Origin: JACCQS01 sp050999295
Lineage (GTDB): Bacteria > Actinomycetota > Actinomycetes > Mycobacteriales > Geodermatophilaceae
Assembly: GCA_050999295.1 (NCBI GenBank)
Contig: JBPCPI010000202.1
Span: 1 to 6,022 of the forward strand
Direction: 5' to 3'
DNA length: 6,022 bases
The notes beneath the pieces were generated by a model. That model had not been told where the DNA came from. It did not search any database and worked only from the letters and a program-made list of their open reading frames with translations. Position numbers and translations under genes: made by a program. Shown here one piece after another: positions 5,196-6,022 of this stretch. Numbering within the stretch: the first letter of the stretch is position 1; every line of letters starts with the position of its first letter.

Positions 5196-6022
5196 GTGAC
5201 CGAATCGATCAAACAGGGCGCCAAGAAGGCCAGTCGCGTGGGCCAGTCCGCCGCGAACAGTTCGGCGCTGACCGGCCTGGCCAGAGTGGGCCTGGTCGCC
5301 TACGGCGTCGTGCATGTGCTGGTGGCCTGGGTCGCGTTGCAGCTGGCCTGGAGCAGTGCAGCGCAGAGCGCGGACAAGTCCGGCGCTCTGGGGACGCTGG
5401 CCGATGATCCGCTCGGCCGGGTCCTGCTCTGGGTCATCGCGGTTGGCCTGTTCGCCCTGCTGATCTGGCAACTCAGCGAGGCGATCTGGGGATTCCGGGG
5501 CGAGGACGGCAAGAAGCGCCTGCGCCATCGCCTCACCGCAGCCGTCAAAGCCGTCATCTTCGGCGCCCTCGCGATCAGCGCAATCCGCGCCGCGACGGGC
5601 AGCAACTCATCCGATGCCGCTGCCCAGCAACAGCAGACCTCCGGTGTGCTGTCCCTTCCCTACGGTCAGTTCCTCGTGGTCGCGGTGGGTCTCATCGTCA
5701 TCGCGGTGGGCATCACGCACATCGTCCAGGGAATCAGGAAGAAATTCATGGAGCACATCGACAAGGGCATGTCCTCGGGGATGCGCTCGGCCGTGGAGAA
5801 GGTGGGCGTGGCCGGCTACATCGCTCGCGGCATCGCGCTGGTCCTGGTCGGCGGCATCCTCGGGTACGCCGCGATCACCTTCGACCCGGCCAAGGCGACC
5901 GGACTCGACGGAGCGCTGCGGCTGATCGTCACCGCACCGTTCGGGCGGATCCTGCTGACCCTGGTTGCGGTCGGCTTCCTGGCCTACGGACTGTTCGCGT
6001 TCGCCCGGGCGCGGTACGAGGA
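5196..6022 (+). CDS. DUF1206 six-helix membrane protein (3' end cut by window edge)
   Basis: 275 codons are visible from GTG 5196, and the frame is open at the window edge. After a short basic, polar N-terminus (MTESIKQGAKKASR) the protein has three similar two-helix units. Their starts are alike: LTGLARVGLVAYGVVHVLVA (25-44), the helix at about 115-132, and VEKVGVAGYIARGIALVLVG (200-219). The partner helices lie near 74-92, 156-175 and 250-270. This threefold arrangement is the DUF1206 signature. DUF1206 proteins are integral membrane proteins of unknown function in actinobacteria and some other bacteria. The usual family length is roughly 260-290 residues, so only a few residues are probably missing. 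A Gln/Ser/Ala-rich loop (134-150) separates units. The gene has its own ribosome binding site inside a stem-loop and is 141 bp from the sortase, so it is probably not part of the cassette. Confidence 0.88.
   Translation, partial: MTESIKQGAKKASRVGQSAANSSALTGLARVGLVAYGVVHVLVAWVALQLAWSSAAQSADKSGALGTLADDPLGRVLLWVIAVGLFALLIWQLSEAIWGFRGEDGKKRLRHRLTAAVKAVIFGALAISAIRAATGSNSSDAAAQQQQTSGVLSLPYGQFLVVAVGLIVIAVGITHIVQGIRKKFMEHIDKGMSSGMRSAVEKVGVAGYIARGIALVLVGGILGYAAITFDPAKATGLDGALRLIVTAPFGRILLTLVAVGFLAYGLFAFARARYE

Noticed and set aside
1..6022. CRISPR array, tRNA, rRNA, insertion sequence or phage genes
   Set aside because: I found no regularly spaced repeats, no tRNA-like cloverleaf, no transposase or integrase frame and no terminal inverted repeats.

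Overview
The window reads as a high-GC actinobacterial (Actinomycetota) chromosome segment. Third codon positions are strongly G/C, GTG starts are used, and the gene families present (DUF4397, class F sortase, DUF1206) are typical of that phylum. I cannot name a genus from the sequence.

Layout. (1) Minus strand, 968 to beyond position 1: the N-terminal 322 codons of a secreted ExeM/NucH-type extracellular nuclease (signal peptide, lamin-tail domain, Pro-rich linker, OB-like domain). Its catalytic domain lies outside the window. (2) 969-1449: a 481-bp divergent spacer with several compact dyads, an AT-rich promoter-like patch and one possible 55-aa minus-strand ORF. (3) Plus strand, 1450-5054: a tight three-gene cassette. 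It encodes an 11-helix membrane protein resembling a degenerate GT-C/PMT-type glycosyltransferase with a large extracytoplasmic C-terminal domain, then a secreted DUF4397 protein with a C-terminal membrane anchor, then a class F sortase. The gaps are 22 and 7 nt. (4) 5055-5195: a 141-bp spacer with a 9-bp perfect stem that would mask the next ribosome binding site. (5) Plus strand, 5196 to beyond the end: a DUF1206 six-helix membrane protein, nearly complete.

How the genes fit together (inference). The three cassette products all have their main domains on the outer face of the membrane. The sortase has a complete-looking His/Cys/Arg active site, and the DUF4397 protein just before it is the obvious candidate substrate, yet it has no LPXTG. 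It has a VETG core about two dozen residues before its anchor helix. This could be a dedicated sortase-substrate-partner unit with a non-canonical sorting signal, and it is the most interesting part of the window. The nuclease is divergently transcribed and the DUF1206 gene looks like a separate unit; neither has an evident functional link to the cassette.
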